In this document: one piece after another, positions 15,522 to 23,431 of the stretch
How the letters are laid out: every line of letters starts with the position of its first letter
How positions within the stretch are numbered: the first letter of the stretch is position 1
NCBI GenBank assembly: GCA_003712125.1
Contig: RHLF01000001.1
Span: forward strand, 124,001-188,000
Length of the DNA stretch: 64,000 bases
Direction: 5' to 3'
Source: Allomuricauda sp.
Lineage (GTDB): Bacteria > Bacteroidota > Bacteroidia > Flavobacteriales > Flavobacteriaceae
Translations under genes and position numbers: made by a program
The notes under the pieces: generated by a model
Told to the model about the DNA's origin: nothing
The model's database searches: none
The model's input: only the letters and a program-made list of their open reading frames with translations

Positions 15522-16684
15522 TGGGAAAACTCATCGGCATACTCATCTTTTTGGTTTCAATCCAGACGATTGCCCAAACCGCCCTATACAATAGCGGCAA
15601 TATGCGTTTGCATGGCAATGGTCAACTGGGTTTGCATACCCATTTGATCAATGACGGGTCGTTTGAACAAAATTCAGGTTTAGCCGGATTTTACGGTAAT
15701 GCCCCACTAACCGTTTCTGGTGCCATACCAATCACATTTAATGATATTGAGATTGTTTTGGATAGTGATCTGGTTTTGGAAACAGCACTCGGGGTGGCCA
15801 ACAACCTTAATTTTGTGGTTGGGGATGTAATTACCCCTCGGAATTCAGAAATTGTGTTTCTTGATTTTAAGCAAGATGCCTTTTTTACCGGTGAGGGTGA
15901 TGCCGCCAAGGTTAATGGTTTTGCAGCCATAAGCAATAAGTCCTTCTTCTCCTTCCCTGTAGGGGATACCGATCAGTTGCGACCCTTATTATTGGAATCA
16001 AATGCAACGAACGATTTGGCCATTTGTGCGTATTTTTTTGAAAACCCTGATAATCCCACCTCATTAAATGCATCATTCGATATCGAAGAAAGTGTACGCA
16101 ATATCGGTTTTGTAAGTGCAACCGAGTTTTGGGTGCTTCGGGGAAGCGTTTCGTCTCAGGCCACGATAAGCTGGAATAACCGCAGTAATCTCGGTGCGAT
16201 TGCAAACGATATCAGTGAAATCATTTTGGTAGGCTGGAATATTGCAGCTAACCGTTGGACCATCATTGGGAATTCAGCAATTAGTGGTGATCTGAACCAA
16301 GGATTTTTGGTTTCAGAGACCTTTGTGCCCAATGATTATGCGGCCCTTACCTTTGGTGCCGTACCCTTACCCACCGACACCTTCGTTGTTAACAACCCTA
16401 CCTTGGGCGATTATTTTTTGAGTCCCAATGGCGATGGTGTGAATGATGCCCTGGTCATCGAGGGTATGGAAGAATCACCAAATAATAGCCTGCGCATCTT
16501 TAATCGCTTTGGGCAGATCGTTTTTGAACAAACCAACTACGTTGATGAATTTGTAGGGGTATCCAATAGGGACAATTTTGTTATTAATCGAGAAATTGGT
16601 TTACCCGAGGGTATCTATTTCTATGTGGTCACGCTCGATGATCTCGAGTTGGAGTACCAAGGGTTCTTATTTCTAGATCGTTAG
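15521..16684 (+). CDS. T9SS cargo protein with gliding-motility-type C-terminal domain (CHU_C)
   Basis: A 387-residue exported protein: signal peptide (GILIFLVSIQTIAQ), a beta-rich middle, and from about residue 300 the CHU_C/TIGR04131 sorting domain (YFLSPNGDGVNDALVIEG, LRIFNRFGQIVFE, LPEGIYFYVVTL). This type-B signal sends proteins through the type IX secretion system to the cell surface or medium. The ATG at 15521 overlaps the preceding stop by one base (TAATG), so the fibre-like protein and this cargo are translationally coupled and probably work together at the surface. The longer frame from 15503 lacks a usable start before the signal peptide. Confidence 0.9.
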   Translation: MGKLIGILIFLVSIQTIAQTALYNSGNMRLHGNGQLGLHTHLINDGSFEQNSGLAGFYGNAPLTVSGAIPITFNDIEIVLDSDLVLETALGVANNLNFVVGDVITPRNSEIVFLDFKQDAFFTGEGDAAKVNGFAAISNKSFFSFPVGDTDQLRPLLLESNATNDLAICAYFFENPDNPTSLNASFDIEESVRNIGFVSATEFWVLRGSVSSQATISWNNRSNLGAIANDISEIILVGWNIAANRWTIIGNSAISGDLNQGFLVSETFVPNDYAALTFGAVPLPTDTFVVNNPTLGDYFLSPNGDGVNDALVIEGMEESPNNSLRIFNRFGQIVFEQTNYVDEFVGVSNRDNFVINREIGLPEGIYFYVVTLDDLELEYQGFLFLDR

Positions 16685-16738
16685 GGTGTCAGTTTCCCCT
16701 CCTTTAATTTAACCACGGGATTGTTGCTTAGGTTTGAT

Positions 16739-16746
16739 TAATTTTG
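16739..16746 (+). promoter_or_regulatory. -7 promoter box TAATTTTG of the VanY-like gene
   Basis: An exact TAnnTTTG match 33 nt before the ATG at 16780. TTG trinucleotides at 16721-16726 could serve as the -33 element, but the spacing is short. Confidence 0.45.
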
Positions 16747-16779
16747 TGAGGAATGCGTTGTATTCCTAAAAACCCTTAG

Positions 16780-17514
16780 ATGAAGCGAAGAACATTTGTC
16801 AAACAATCCTCATTGGCCGGCTTAGCCTTTGCCTGTGTTCCAACCAAGGTGTCATACAATGACACGACCTATTCTATTGATGAACTGATGGGCAAAGCAA
16901 CCATCGACCTGTATGGCGAAGGGATCAATTTACGTAAGGAAGCCCATGATGCTTATGTTGCAATGAAAAAAGCGGCTTATGCAGATGGTTTTGACATAAA
17001 AATGGTTTCTAGTTTTCGGGATTTTTATCGACAACAATCCATTTGGGAGCGCAAGTATATCCGGTATACAGAGAATGACGGGATGGCACCCCTGGATGCC
17101 ATTGAAAAAATAATCGAATATTCGACAATTCCTGGAACCAGTCGACATCATTGGGGTACAGACATCGACATCGTGGATGGATATCAAAAGGTTTCAGGGG
17201 ATATCCTTGACCCAAACAAGTTTGTTGAAAACGGCCCTTTTGCACCCTTTAAACTATGGCTCGATGCCAATTCTGAAAAATTTGGTTTTTACTTGGTATA
17301 CACCGATGATCCCAAGCGCCGAGGATTCAAATATGAACCTTGGCATTACAGCTATGCGCCAATAGCCAGGCCCATGCTTGAAGCTTATCGAAGACTTAAT
17401 GTGCTCAAACTATTGGGACAAGAAGATTTTTTGGGTAGCGAACACTTCACGAACGGATTTGTCACTACCTACGTCCAAGACCATATTCTGGATATCAATC
17501 CAGTGCTGCTTTAG
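16780..17514 (+). CDS. M15-family (VanY/DacB-like) D-Ala-D-Ala carboxypeptidase with Tat signal
   Basis: A 244-residue zinc peptidase. The N-terminus MKRRTFVKQSSLAGLAFAC carries the twin-arginine pattern RRxFxK followed by a short hydrophobic stretch, so export through Tat is expected; a tatA gene lies at 6854. The catalytic motifs are intact: SRHHWGTDID (His123 and Asp130 of SxHxxGxxxD) and EPWH (Glu186, His189). The substrate-side SSFRDFYRQQSIW segment matches the family. It should trim the terminal D-alanine of peptidoglycan stem peptides or a related dipeptide in the periplasm. The length is typical. Confidence 0.92.
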   Translation: MKRRTFVKQSSLAGLAFACVPTKVSYNDTTYSIDELMGKATIDLYGEGINLRKEAHDAYVAMKKAAYADGFDIKMVSSFRDFYRQQSIWERKYIRYTENDGMAPLDAIEKIIEYSTIPGTSRHHWGTDIDIVDGYQKVSGDILDPNKFVENGPFAPFKLWLDANSEKFGFYLVYTDDPKRRGFKYEPWHYSYAPIARPMLEAYRRLNVLKLLGQEDFLGSEHFTNGFVTTYVQDHILDINPVLL

Positions 17515-17523
17515 GCTTTTTTG

Positions 17524-17531
17524 TATCTTTC
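17524..17531 (+). promoter_or_regulatory. Putative -7 box TATCTTTC of the M48 peptidase gene
   Basis: One mismatch from TAnnTTTG, 21 nt before the ATG at 17553 and 9 nt after the stop of the upstream gene. Confidence 0.35.
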
Positions 17532-17552
17532 CATAATTAGAACACTACCCTA

Positions 17553-18323
17553 ATGAGAAGTAGAGGAAGTTGGAAGATCCGAATTCTAATTGGACTGGCC
17601 ATTGTTGCTTTTGCCTATTTTAATAAATGCAGCAATACAGAGACCAATCCCTATACTGGGCGTGAACAGCATATCACCATGGATGCCCAACAAGAAATTG
17701 CCATAGGATTGCAAAGTGCTCCTGAAATGGCGCAGCAACATGGAGGCCTATATCCGGATGAACGCATGCAAGCCTTTGTTGATGCGGTGGGTCAAAAACT
17801 GGTGCGAAACAGCATTGCCAGGGAAACGCCCTATCAATACGACTTTCATTTGCTTGCCGATGACAGAACAATCAATGCCTTTGCCTTACCAGGGGGGCAA
17901 TGCTTTATCACCTATGCCCTGTTCAAACAATTGAATGAGGCGCAACTCGCCGGGGTCATGGGCCATGAAATTGGACATGTAATTGGAAGGCATTCCGCAG
18001 AACGTATAGCAGACAGCCAATTTTGGCAACAAACCATGATGGGTGCCACAGTTGGCGCCGGTGATTTGGGCAGTGTTGTTGGAGCCATTGGCCAAAACAC
18101 CTTATTAAAAAATGGCCGGGGCGATGAGTTGGAAAGTGATGAATTGGGGGTATTATTAATGATACAATCAGGATATGACCCCTACCAGATGATCGAAGTC
18201 ATGAAAATTTTAAAGACCGCAGCAGGTCCTAACCGAGTTCCAGAATTTCAGAGTACACACCCAGATCCAGAAAATCGTATCGATAGAATCAAAGAAGCCA
18301 TCATTAAGTATCAAGGTCGATAA
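17553..18323 (+). CDS. M48-family zinc metallopeptidase (BepA/LoiP-like)
   Basis: A 256-residue envelope peptidase. A short hydrophobic N-terminal segment (residues 10-24) precedes a cysteine (Cys26), so it is either a signal anchor or an imperfect lipoprotein signal. The active-site motif HEIGH (His138, Glu139, His142) lies in GVMGHEIGHVIGRHSAER. The third zinc ligand is expected in the ELESD motif near residue 192. The family degrades misassembled or damaged envelope proteins. There is no C-terminal TPR domain, so it is the short form rather than full BepA. The C-terminal STHPDPENRI motif is also conserved in this family. Confidence 0.93.
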   Translation: MRSRGSWKIRILIGLAIVAFAYFNKCSNTETNPYTGREQHITMDAQQEIAIGLQSAPEMAQQHGGLYPDERMQAFVDAVGQKLVRNSIARETPYQYDFHLLADDRTINAFALPGGQCFITYALFKQLNEAQLAGVMGHEIGHVIGRHSAERIADSQFWQQTMMGATVGAGDLGSVVGAIGQNTLLKNGRGDELESDELGVLLMIQSGYDPYQMIEVMKILKTAAGPNRVPEFQSTHPDPENRIDRIKEAIIKYQGR

Positions 18324-18348
18324 ATACTGTTAATTCACCGATAAAATC

Positions 18349-18377
18349 TTGTCGTTTAGGGCTTTTGCGTATCTTTA
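18349..18377 (+). promoter_or_regulatory. Promoter (TTG-N18-TATCTTTA) of the DUF6747 gene
   Basis: TTG at 18349-18351 and TATCTTTA at 18370-18377 with an 18-bp spacer fit the Bacteroidota -33/-7 arrangement, with one mismatch in the last base. The ATG follows 61 nt further, leaving a leader of about 58 nt. Confidence 0.5.
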
Positions 18378-18438
18378 TTGTTCCTAAAATCTTATCTACA
18401 TTTCCTTCCTTATAGCTCTGGCAACTAGAACACGCTAT

Positions 18439-18612
18439 ATGGGAACTATTTCACATTTCAGAAATTTATACGTTCAGGCCTTTGCCAATTGCAAGCCTGA
18501 GATAGTAGTCATTTTATTGAAAGTATATTCAGTATTTTGCGCATTAATGATATCAATGGCGATATATGCATTCGTTTACCGCTTGTTTACAGGCTTTGAT
18601 TATTATTTCTAA
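18439..18612 (+). CDS. DUF6747-like small membrane protein
   Basis: A 57-residue frame starting MGTISHFRNLYVQAFANCKP and ending in TGFDYYF. One long hydrophobic stretch (about residues 22-48) predicts a single transmembrane helix, with a charged, aromatic N-terminus and a YRLFTGFD tail. I recognise the pattern (a KPEIVVILLKVYS core, then MAIYAFVYR) as the Flavobacteriaceae DUF6747 family, whose function is not known. It fills most of an otherwise empty 392-bp gap, has its own promoter-like sequence, and ends 50 bp before a strong terminator. This supports it as a real gene despite its size. Confidence 0.75.
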   Translation: MGTISHFRNLYVQAFANCKPEIVVILLKVYSVFCALMISMAIYAFVYRLFTGFDYYF

Positions 18613-18662
18613 AACGACAAAAAATTATTTACTCTTTTACTTGAACACTATAAGGTAAATGA

Positions 18663-18693
18663 AAAAAACCCATTGCGCTGCAATGGGTTTTTT
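18663..18693. terminator. Bidirectional intrinsic terminator between convergent genes
   Basis: A stem of AAAAAACCCATTGC with GCAATGGGTTTTTT (loop GCT at 18677-18679), with A- and T-runs on both sides. It serves the DUF6747 gene (plus strand) and the ankyrin gene (minus strand). Confidence 0.9.
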
Positions 18694-18712
18694 GATTGAT
18701 GGATAAACTCCG
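18687..18712. repeat. 26-nt element shared with 57091-57116 (copy 1)
   Basis: Twenty-five of 26 bases match the stretch at 57091-57116; the single difference is at 18702 (G here, A there). Both copies sit at intrinsic terminators. Core: TTGATTGATG then ATAAACTCCG. Confidence 0.7.
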
Positions 18713-18715
18713 ATC

Positions 18716-19102
18716 TTATTTCATAGCATTTTTTATAATAGCCATAGCCTCTTGAGCCCCTGATAGCTCAGCATGTTCTATGGCAGAATAACCTTTATCG
18801 CACCTTCGTTTCAAATCGGCTCCATGCGCTATTAAAACCTGTAATATGTCAGTTTTGTTATAGCGGGCAGCAAAATGTACAGGTGCCATACCCAACGACT
18901 TTTGATTTACGTCTTCACCCAGGGCAATCATTTTCTTTACGGTTTCCAGATCGCCCTTAATGATTGCATTGCAAAAAGAATTTAGTTTCAAAATCGGCGC
19001 AACGTTCAGCTCTTTTGTAACTTTGGCCTTAGGGCCATTGGCATTGACTTGGGCTATGCCCATCACGCCAAATGCCGCTAGAATTAGGATTGTTTTTCTC
19101 AT
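18716..19102 (-). CDS. Exported ankyrin-repeat protein
   Basis: A 128-residue protein with a signal peptide (ILAAFGVMGIAQVNA) and two to three ankyrin units. These are recognisable as FCNAIIKGDLETVKKMIALG, then MAPVHFAARYNKTDILQVLIAHGADLKRRC, then GYSAIEHAELSGAQEAMAIIK, each with the usual helix-turn-helix and beta-hairpin spacing. It would mediate protein-protein contacts in the periplasm; no enzymatic domain is present. It is a single-gene unit between two terminating structures, with 176 bp upstream that separate it from the divergent gpmI gene. Confidence 0.88.
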   Translation of the reverse strand: MRKTILILAAFGVMGIAQVNANGPKAKVTKELNVAPILKLNSFCNAIIKGDLETVKKMIALGEDVNQKSLGMAPVHFAARYNKTDILQVLIAHGADLKRRCDKGYSAIEHAELSGAQEAMAIIKNAMK

Positions 19103-19278
19103 GATGAATGAATTTTTGATTAATGATAGTTCCTGTCAAATAGACTGTGATTTCATTGAAATGTTACCAGATTAACAATTATATAACTCAGGTTTAACAG
19201 AATGCCCAACGAAAAGGACTTTTTGTTGTAATATTTTCAAAAACGGTACCGCAAACTTTAATCGCATAAGCAATTCAT

Positions 19279-20781
19279 ATGAACAAGAAAGTGATTTTGA
19301 TGATCTTGGATGGATGGGGAATAGCGTCAAATCCCCAAGTATCTGCAATTGTAAAAGCCCAGACCCCTTTTATCGATTCTCTTTATGAAACATACCCCCA
19401 TGCCAAGTTGTTGACCGATGGTATGCATGTTGGCCTTCCAGAAGGTCAAATGGGCAATAGCGAAGTCGGACATATGAATTTAGGGGCAGGCAGAATTGTT
19501 TATCAAGATTTAGCCAAAATCAATAAAGCGGTCAACGAAGACACCCTAAAAAATGAACAGGTATTGCGCGAAGCTTTCGACTATGCCAAGAAGCGTGGTA
19601 AAAATGTGCATTTTTTAGGTTTGGTAAGCGATGGGGGCGTGCACAGTCATACAAACCATCTCAAAGCCCTAATAAATGCAGCTGATGAGGCTGGTATTGC
19701 GCAAGCCTACATTCATGCCTTCACCGATGGCCGCGATGTTGACCCAAAAAGTGGTAAGGGGTTTTTGGAAGATTTGAATTCATTTTGTGAAAACAAAAAT
19801 GCCAAGTTGGCCACAGTGATAGGCCGCTATTACGCCATGGATCGTGATAAACGATGGGAGCGTGTCAAACTAGCCTATGACCTGCTAGTTCATGGCAAAG
19901 GAGATTCCTCATTGAATCTTTCGGAAACCATTCAAAATAGTTATGACGAGGGCGTAACTGATGAATTTATCAAGCCCATAGTTCTAGATTCAAACGGAAC
20001 CATTGGCGAAGACGATGTGGTCATTTTCTTTAATTTCAGAACAGATCGGGGTAGGGAGCTCACACAAGCACTTAGCCAACAAGACTTTTCTGAACACAAC
20101 ATGCATAAGTTAAAACTTTACTATGTGACCATGACAAATTATGACGATTCCTTTGAAGGGGTCCATGTAATTTATGACAAGGAGAACATTAAAGATACCT
20201 TAGGTTCAATTTTGTCCGAGGCTGGAAAAGAACAGATTCGAATAGCCGAGACTGAAAAATATCCGCATGTAACCTTTTTCTTTAATGGAGGACAAGAAGA
20301 GCCTTTTGAGGGTGAAAAACGAATCTTATGTCCTTCACCCAAGGTGGCCACTTACGATTTGAAGCCCGAAATGAGCGCCTATGAGATTCGGGACGCCATA
20401 GTACCAGAACTCGAACAGGGAGATGCCGATTTTGTTTGTCTCAATTTTGCGAATCCTGATATGGTTGGGCATACCGGTGTCATGGAAGCTGCCATTAAAG
20501 CTTGCGAAACTGTTGATGAATGTGCCAAGGCCGTAATTACTGCAGGGCTCAACAATGGCTATTCGACCCTTGTTATTGCCGACCACGGCAATTGTGATAC
20601 GATGATCAACGAAGACGGCAGCCCCAATACGGCCCATACGACCAACCCCGTACCCTTGATTTTAGTGGATTCAAAAATTAAGGAAATCAGCGATGGTATT
20701 CTTGGCGATATTGCACCCACTGTATTGCATCTAATGGGCATTCAACAACCGAGTGCAATGACACAAAAATCATTGGTATAG
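19279..20781 (+). CDS. gpmI: 2,3-bisphosphoglycerate-independent phosphoglycerate mutase
   Basis: A 500-residue glycolytic/gluconeogenic enzyme interconverting 3- and 2-phosphoglycerate, in the alkaline-phosphatase superfamily. Metal and active-site motifs are present: ILDGWG at the N-terminus (Asp11), the phospho-serine in QMGNSEVGH (Ser61), ITDGRD-like HAFTDGRDVDP, FFNFRTDRGRELTQ, and NFANPDMVGHTG and IADHGN near the C-terminus (Mn2+ ligands). The length is normal. The ATG at 19279 begins the conserved MNKKVILMILDGWG. It is followed by the methionine aminopeptidase gene, which has its own promoter box. Confidence 0.97.
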   Translation: MNKKVILMILDGWGIASNPQVSAIVKAQTPFIDSLYETYPHAKLLTDGMHVGLPEGQMGNSEVGHMNLGAGRIVYQDLAKINKAVNEDTLKNEQVLREAFDYAKKRGKNVHFLGLVSDGGVHSHTNHLKALINAADEAGIAQAYIHAFTDGRDVDPKSGKGFLEDLNSFCENKNAKLATVIGRYYAMDRDKRWERVKLAYDLLVHGKGDSSLNLSETIQNSYDEGVTDEFIKPIVLDSNGTIGEDDVVIFFNFRTDRGRELTQALSQQDFSEHNMHKLKLYYVTMTNYDDSFEGVHVIYDKENIKDTLGSILSEAGKEQIRIAETEKYPHVTFFFNGGQEEPFEGEKRILCPSPKVATYDLKPEMSAYEIRDAIVPELEQGDADFVCLNFANPDMVGHTGVMEAAIKACETVDECAKAVITAGLNNGYSTLVIADHGNCDTMINEDGSPNTAHTTNPVPLILVDSKIKEISDGILGDIAPTVLHLMGIQQPSAMTQKSLV

Positions 20782-20818
20782 ACCCAAAGCGAGCTTCATT
20801 CCTTTATTGAATTCAATG

Positions 20819-20826
20819 TATCTTTG
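20819..20826 (+). promoter_or_regulatory. -7 promoter box TATCTTTG of map, implying a nearly leaderless mRNA
   Basis: An exact consensus match only five bases before the ATG at 20832, so the transcript should start within about 0-3 nt of the start codon. No later start is plausible, because the next methionine is residue 13, inside the conserved N-terminus. Confidence 0.6.
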
Positions 20827-20831
20827 CAGCT

Positions 20832-21650
20832 ATGGTTAAAATCAAGTCTTTAGAGGAAATTGAACTAATGCGTGAAAGTGCGTTGGTCGTATCTAAAACT
20901 TTGGGGATGCTAGCAGCAGAAATAAAGCCAGGGGCAAACCCGCTAAAGCTTGATAAAATGGCCGAGGAATTTATTAGGTCACAAGGGGCTGAACCAGGTT
21001 TTTTAGGAATGTATGACTTTCCGAATACCTTGAATTGGAGCCCGAACGCCCAAGTGGTACATGGCATTCCTAACAATGATCCCCTAAAAGACGGTGACAT
21101 CATTTCTGTTGACTGCGGTGCGCTTAAAAATGGTTATTATGGTGACCATGCCTATACGTTTGAAGTTGGCGAAGTAGCCCCCGAAACCAAACAACTTTTA
21201 AAAGTTACCAAAGAATCGCTTTATATAGGGATACGTGAATTCAAACTGGGAAATCGCGTTGGTGATGTCGGTTACGCCATTCAAAATCACTGCGAAAGTC
21301 ACGGTTATGGCGTTGTACGTGAATTGGTTGGCCACGGCTTGGGAAAAGATCTGCACGAAGATCCTCAAATGCCAAACTATGGCAAAAGAGGGAGGGGTAA
21401 AAAGTTTGTGAATGGCATGGTGGTTGCCATTGAACCTATGATCAATAGGGGAACAAGACGAATAAAACAACTCAAGGATGGCTGGACCATTTTGACCGCT
21501 GATGGTCAACCCAGTGCCCACTTTGAACATGATGTAGCCCTGCTGAACGGCAAACCAGAGTTACTCTCAACATTTACTTATATATATGATGCCTTGGGCA
21601 TCACTTCAGAAGAAGAGAACGAGTTCAGAACCAAAGCCTTGCAGGCGTGA
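20832..21650 (+). CDS. map: Methionine aminopeptidase, type I
   Basis: A 272-residue M24A enzyme that removes the initiator methionine from nascent proteins. The dimetal-site motifs are intact: the two aspartates in SVDCGALKNGYYGDHAYTF, the histidine of VGHGLGKDLHEDP, the glutamate of VAIEPMI and the C-terminal SAHFEHDVALL. The N-terminal IKSLEEIELMRESALVVSKTL helix is typical. The length is slightly above the bare catalytic core (about 250) because of a short C-terminal tail. The downstream methyltransferase begins within about 10 bp. Confidence 0.96.
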   Translation: MVKIKSLEEIELMRESALVVSKTLGMLAAEIKPGANPLKLDKMAEEFIRSQGAEPGFLGMYDFPNTLNWSPNAQVVHGIPNNDPLKDGDIISVDCGALKNGYYGDHAYTFEVGEVAPETKQLLKVTKESLYIGIREFKLGNRVGDVGYAIQNHCESHGYGVVRELVGHGLGKDLHEDPQMPNYGKRGRGKKFVNGMVVAIEPMINRGTRRIKQLKDGWTILTADGQPSAHFEHDVALLNGKPELLSTFTYIYDALGITSEEENEFRTKALQA

Positions 21651-21660
21651 AATGCCGATA

Positions 21661-22440
21661 ATGAAAAGGCTATTTAAGTACTTTCTGAATTTACTTCCCC
21701 GACCTTTTTTGATAAGAATGAGCTATTGGGTTCGACCCTTTTTGGCCCTTTATTACAAGGGTAGTCGCTATATGGATCCCATTGACGGCAAAAAATTCAG
21801 AACCTTTTTACCCTATGGTTATGAAAACCCAAGAGAAAATGTGCTTTCACCTTCAACCTTATCCTTAGAAAGACATCGTCTTTTATGGCTTTATTTAAAA
21901 AACGAGACCAACTTTTTTAATGCCAAGCTCAAGGTGCTGCATATTGCTCCAGAACAGGCCTTTTTTGGTCGATTTAAAAAGCTTCCCAATTTAGAATACA
22001 TTACCTCAGACTTAAATTCTCCCTTGGCGACTGTAAAAGCCGACATTTGTGCGTTACCATTTGAGGATAACTCTTTTGATGTGATTTTATGCAATCACGT
22101 GCTGGAACATATTCCTGATGATACCAAAGCCATGCAGGAACTTTTTAGGGTTATGAATCAAAATGGCTGGGGTATATTCCAAATTCCTCAAGATGTAAAG
22201 CGCCAGACCACTTTCGAGGATGATTCCATTACCGATAAAAAGGAACGTGCTAAGGTTTTTGGCCAATATGATCATGTTCGAATCTACGGTCTTGATTACT
22301 TTGCTAAGCTACGACGTATCGGATTTGAGGTCGAAGAAATTAATTACAGCGCACAACTTTCGGAAGAAGACGTGGAAAAGTACCGACTGGCTAAAGGCGA
22401 ACTACTGCCATTGGTGCGCAAGCAAGTTAGTATTTCATAA
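21661..22440 (+). CDS. SAM-dependent methyltransferase (class I, Methyltransf_11-like)
   Basis: About 259 residues. After a basic, hydrophobic N-terminus (RLFKYFLNLLPRPFLIRMSY) comes a class I methyltransferase fold with LHIAPEQAFFGRFKKL in place of motif I and the acidic DLNSPLATVKADI. The later ADICALPFEDNSFDVILCNHVLEHIPDD is the clear motif II/III block. The motif I lacks the usual GxGxG, as in a branch of Bacteroidota enzymes of unknown substrate. Two in-frame ATGs (21652 and 21661) are possible; the second was preferred. The 3' end overlaps the convergent apbE gene by 14 bp. Confidence 0.85.
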   Translation: MKRLFKYFLNLLPRPFLIRMSYWVRPFLALYYKGSRYMDPIDGKKFRTFLPYGYENPRENVLSPSTLSLERHRLLWLYLKNETNFFNAKLKVLHIAPEQAFFGRFKKLPNLEYITSDLNSPLATVKADICALPFEDNSFDVILCNHVLEHIPDDTKAMQELFRVMNQNGWGIFQIPQDVKRQTTFEDDSITDKKERAKVFGQYDHVRIYGLDYFAKLRRIGFEVEEINYSAQLSEEDVEKYRLAKGELLPLVRKQVSIS

Positions 22441-23431
22441 GTTGTTCGAATCCCTTTGTGCTAAATCGTTGGGGCGTGCCTTCTTCATCCAAATAAATGA
22501 TAAAGGCTTCGAGTTCTTCCTGTGAGGCTAACAAAGATTTTGATTGATCCAAGTCCATCGCCATAAAGGCAGTAGCATAAGCGTCAGCTGTGGCACAGTC
22601 TTCGGCCACTACCGTGGTGGCCAGCACTTTTGAGTTCTTGGTAAAGCCTGTTTTAGGGTTTATGGTGTGAACATATTTTTCTCCTGTTTCTGGGTCAACC
22701 CTAAATTTTCTATAATTACCAGATGAGGCCAAAGCCTTGTTTTCTAATGCTACAATAGCTGCGGCTCCCCTGTTATCAAGATTGGTGGGGTCATCGATAC
22801 CAATGGTCCAAAGCTTATTTGAAATTGTATTTCGCCCTTTTGCTAGAACCTCACCCCCTACCTCTACCAAATAGTTCTCAAGCCCTTGGTTCTCAAGCAT
22901 CTTGCCCAAGCGATCGATGGCATATCCTTTGGCAACGGCATTGAAATCAAAACGGATTTCAGGGTGGCTCTTTTTAATAAGTCCATTTTCATGAAGTTTG
23001 ACCTTGTTCCAGCCCACATAGTTCAATAGACTATCAACCCTAGTACTGTCAAGTTCTATGCGATCTTCCGGACCAAACCCCCAAGCATTTACCAAAACAC
23101 CAACCGTGGGGTCAAAATAACCCGCTGAACTGCGATAGACCTTCGAAGAAATTTCAAACACCTCTTGGAACATTTGGTCAACAACGAGGGTGGTATCTCC
23201 TCTGTTTATTTTTGAAATATCAGAATCGGGGATGTAGGTAGACATCGATTTATTGACGACCTGAAAGACGGAATCTATTTTGTTCTGCAGATTGAGTTCT
23301 TCATCTGCAATAAAAATAATGGCATATGTTGTTCCCAAAGCTTGACCACCATGCTGGTTTCTAATTGGAGTTTTGGGCGCACATCCATAGATAAAGGCTA
23401 ACAATACAGAGAAAAGAAAAAATCGTTGCAT
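22427..23431 (-). CDS. apbE: FAD:protein FMN transferase (ApbE), lipoprotein
   Basis: A 334-residue enzyme that attaches FMN from FAD to threonine residues of extracytoplasmic flavoproteins, above all NqrB and NqrC. The lipoprotein signal is visible (LLAFIYGC, Cys17). Family motifs include GGQALGTTYAI near the N-terminus, the STYIPDSDISKINRG segment, FDFNAVAKGYAIDRLGKML, VGGEVLAKGRN and the C-terminal AEDCATADAYATAFMAM (divalent metal). It is the last gene after the nqr operon, and its ATG follows directly on the TAA of the 121-residue gene. This is the expected context for maturing the Nqr complex. Confidence 0.96.
   Translation of the reverse strand: MQRFFLFSVLLAFIYGCAPKTPIRNQHGGQALGTTYAIIFIADEELNLQNKIDSVFQVVNKSMSTYIPDSDISKINRGDTTLVVDQMFQEVFEISSKVYRSSAGYFDPTVGVLVNAWGFGPEDRIELDSTRVDSLLNYVGWNKVKLHENGLIKKSHPEIRFDFNAVAKGYAIDRLGKMLENQGLENYLVEVGGEVLAKGRNTISNKLWTIGIDDPTNLDNRGAAAIVALENKALASSGNYRKFRVDPETGEKYVHTINPKTGFTKNSKVLATTVVAEDCATADAYATAFMAMDLDQSKSLLASQEELEAFIIYLDEEGTPQRFSTKGFEQLMKY

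Noticed and set aside
22427-22440. Overlap between methyltransferase and apbE as a sign of frameshift
   Set aside because: Both genes end normally in opposite directions; short convergent overlaps (14-23 bp) recur at 6289 and 46900 too.
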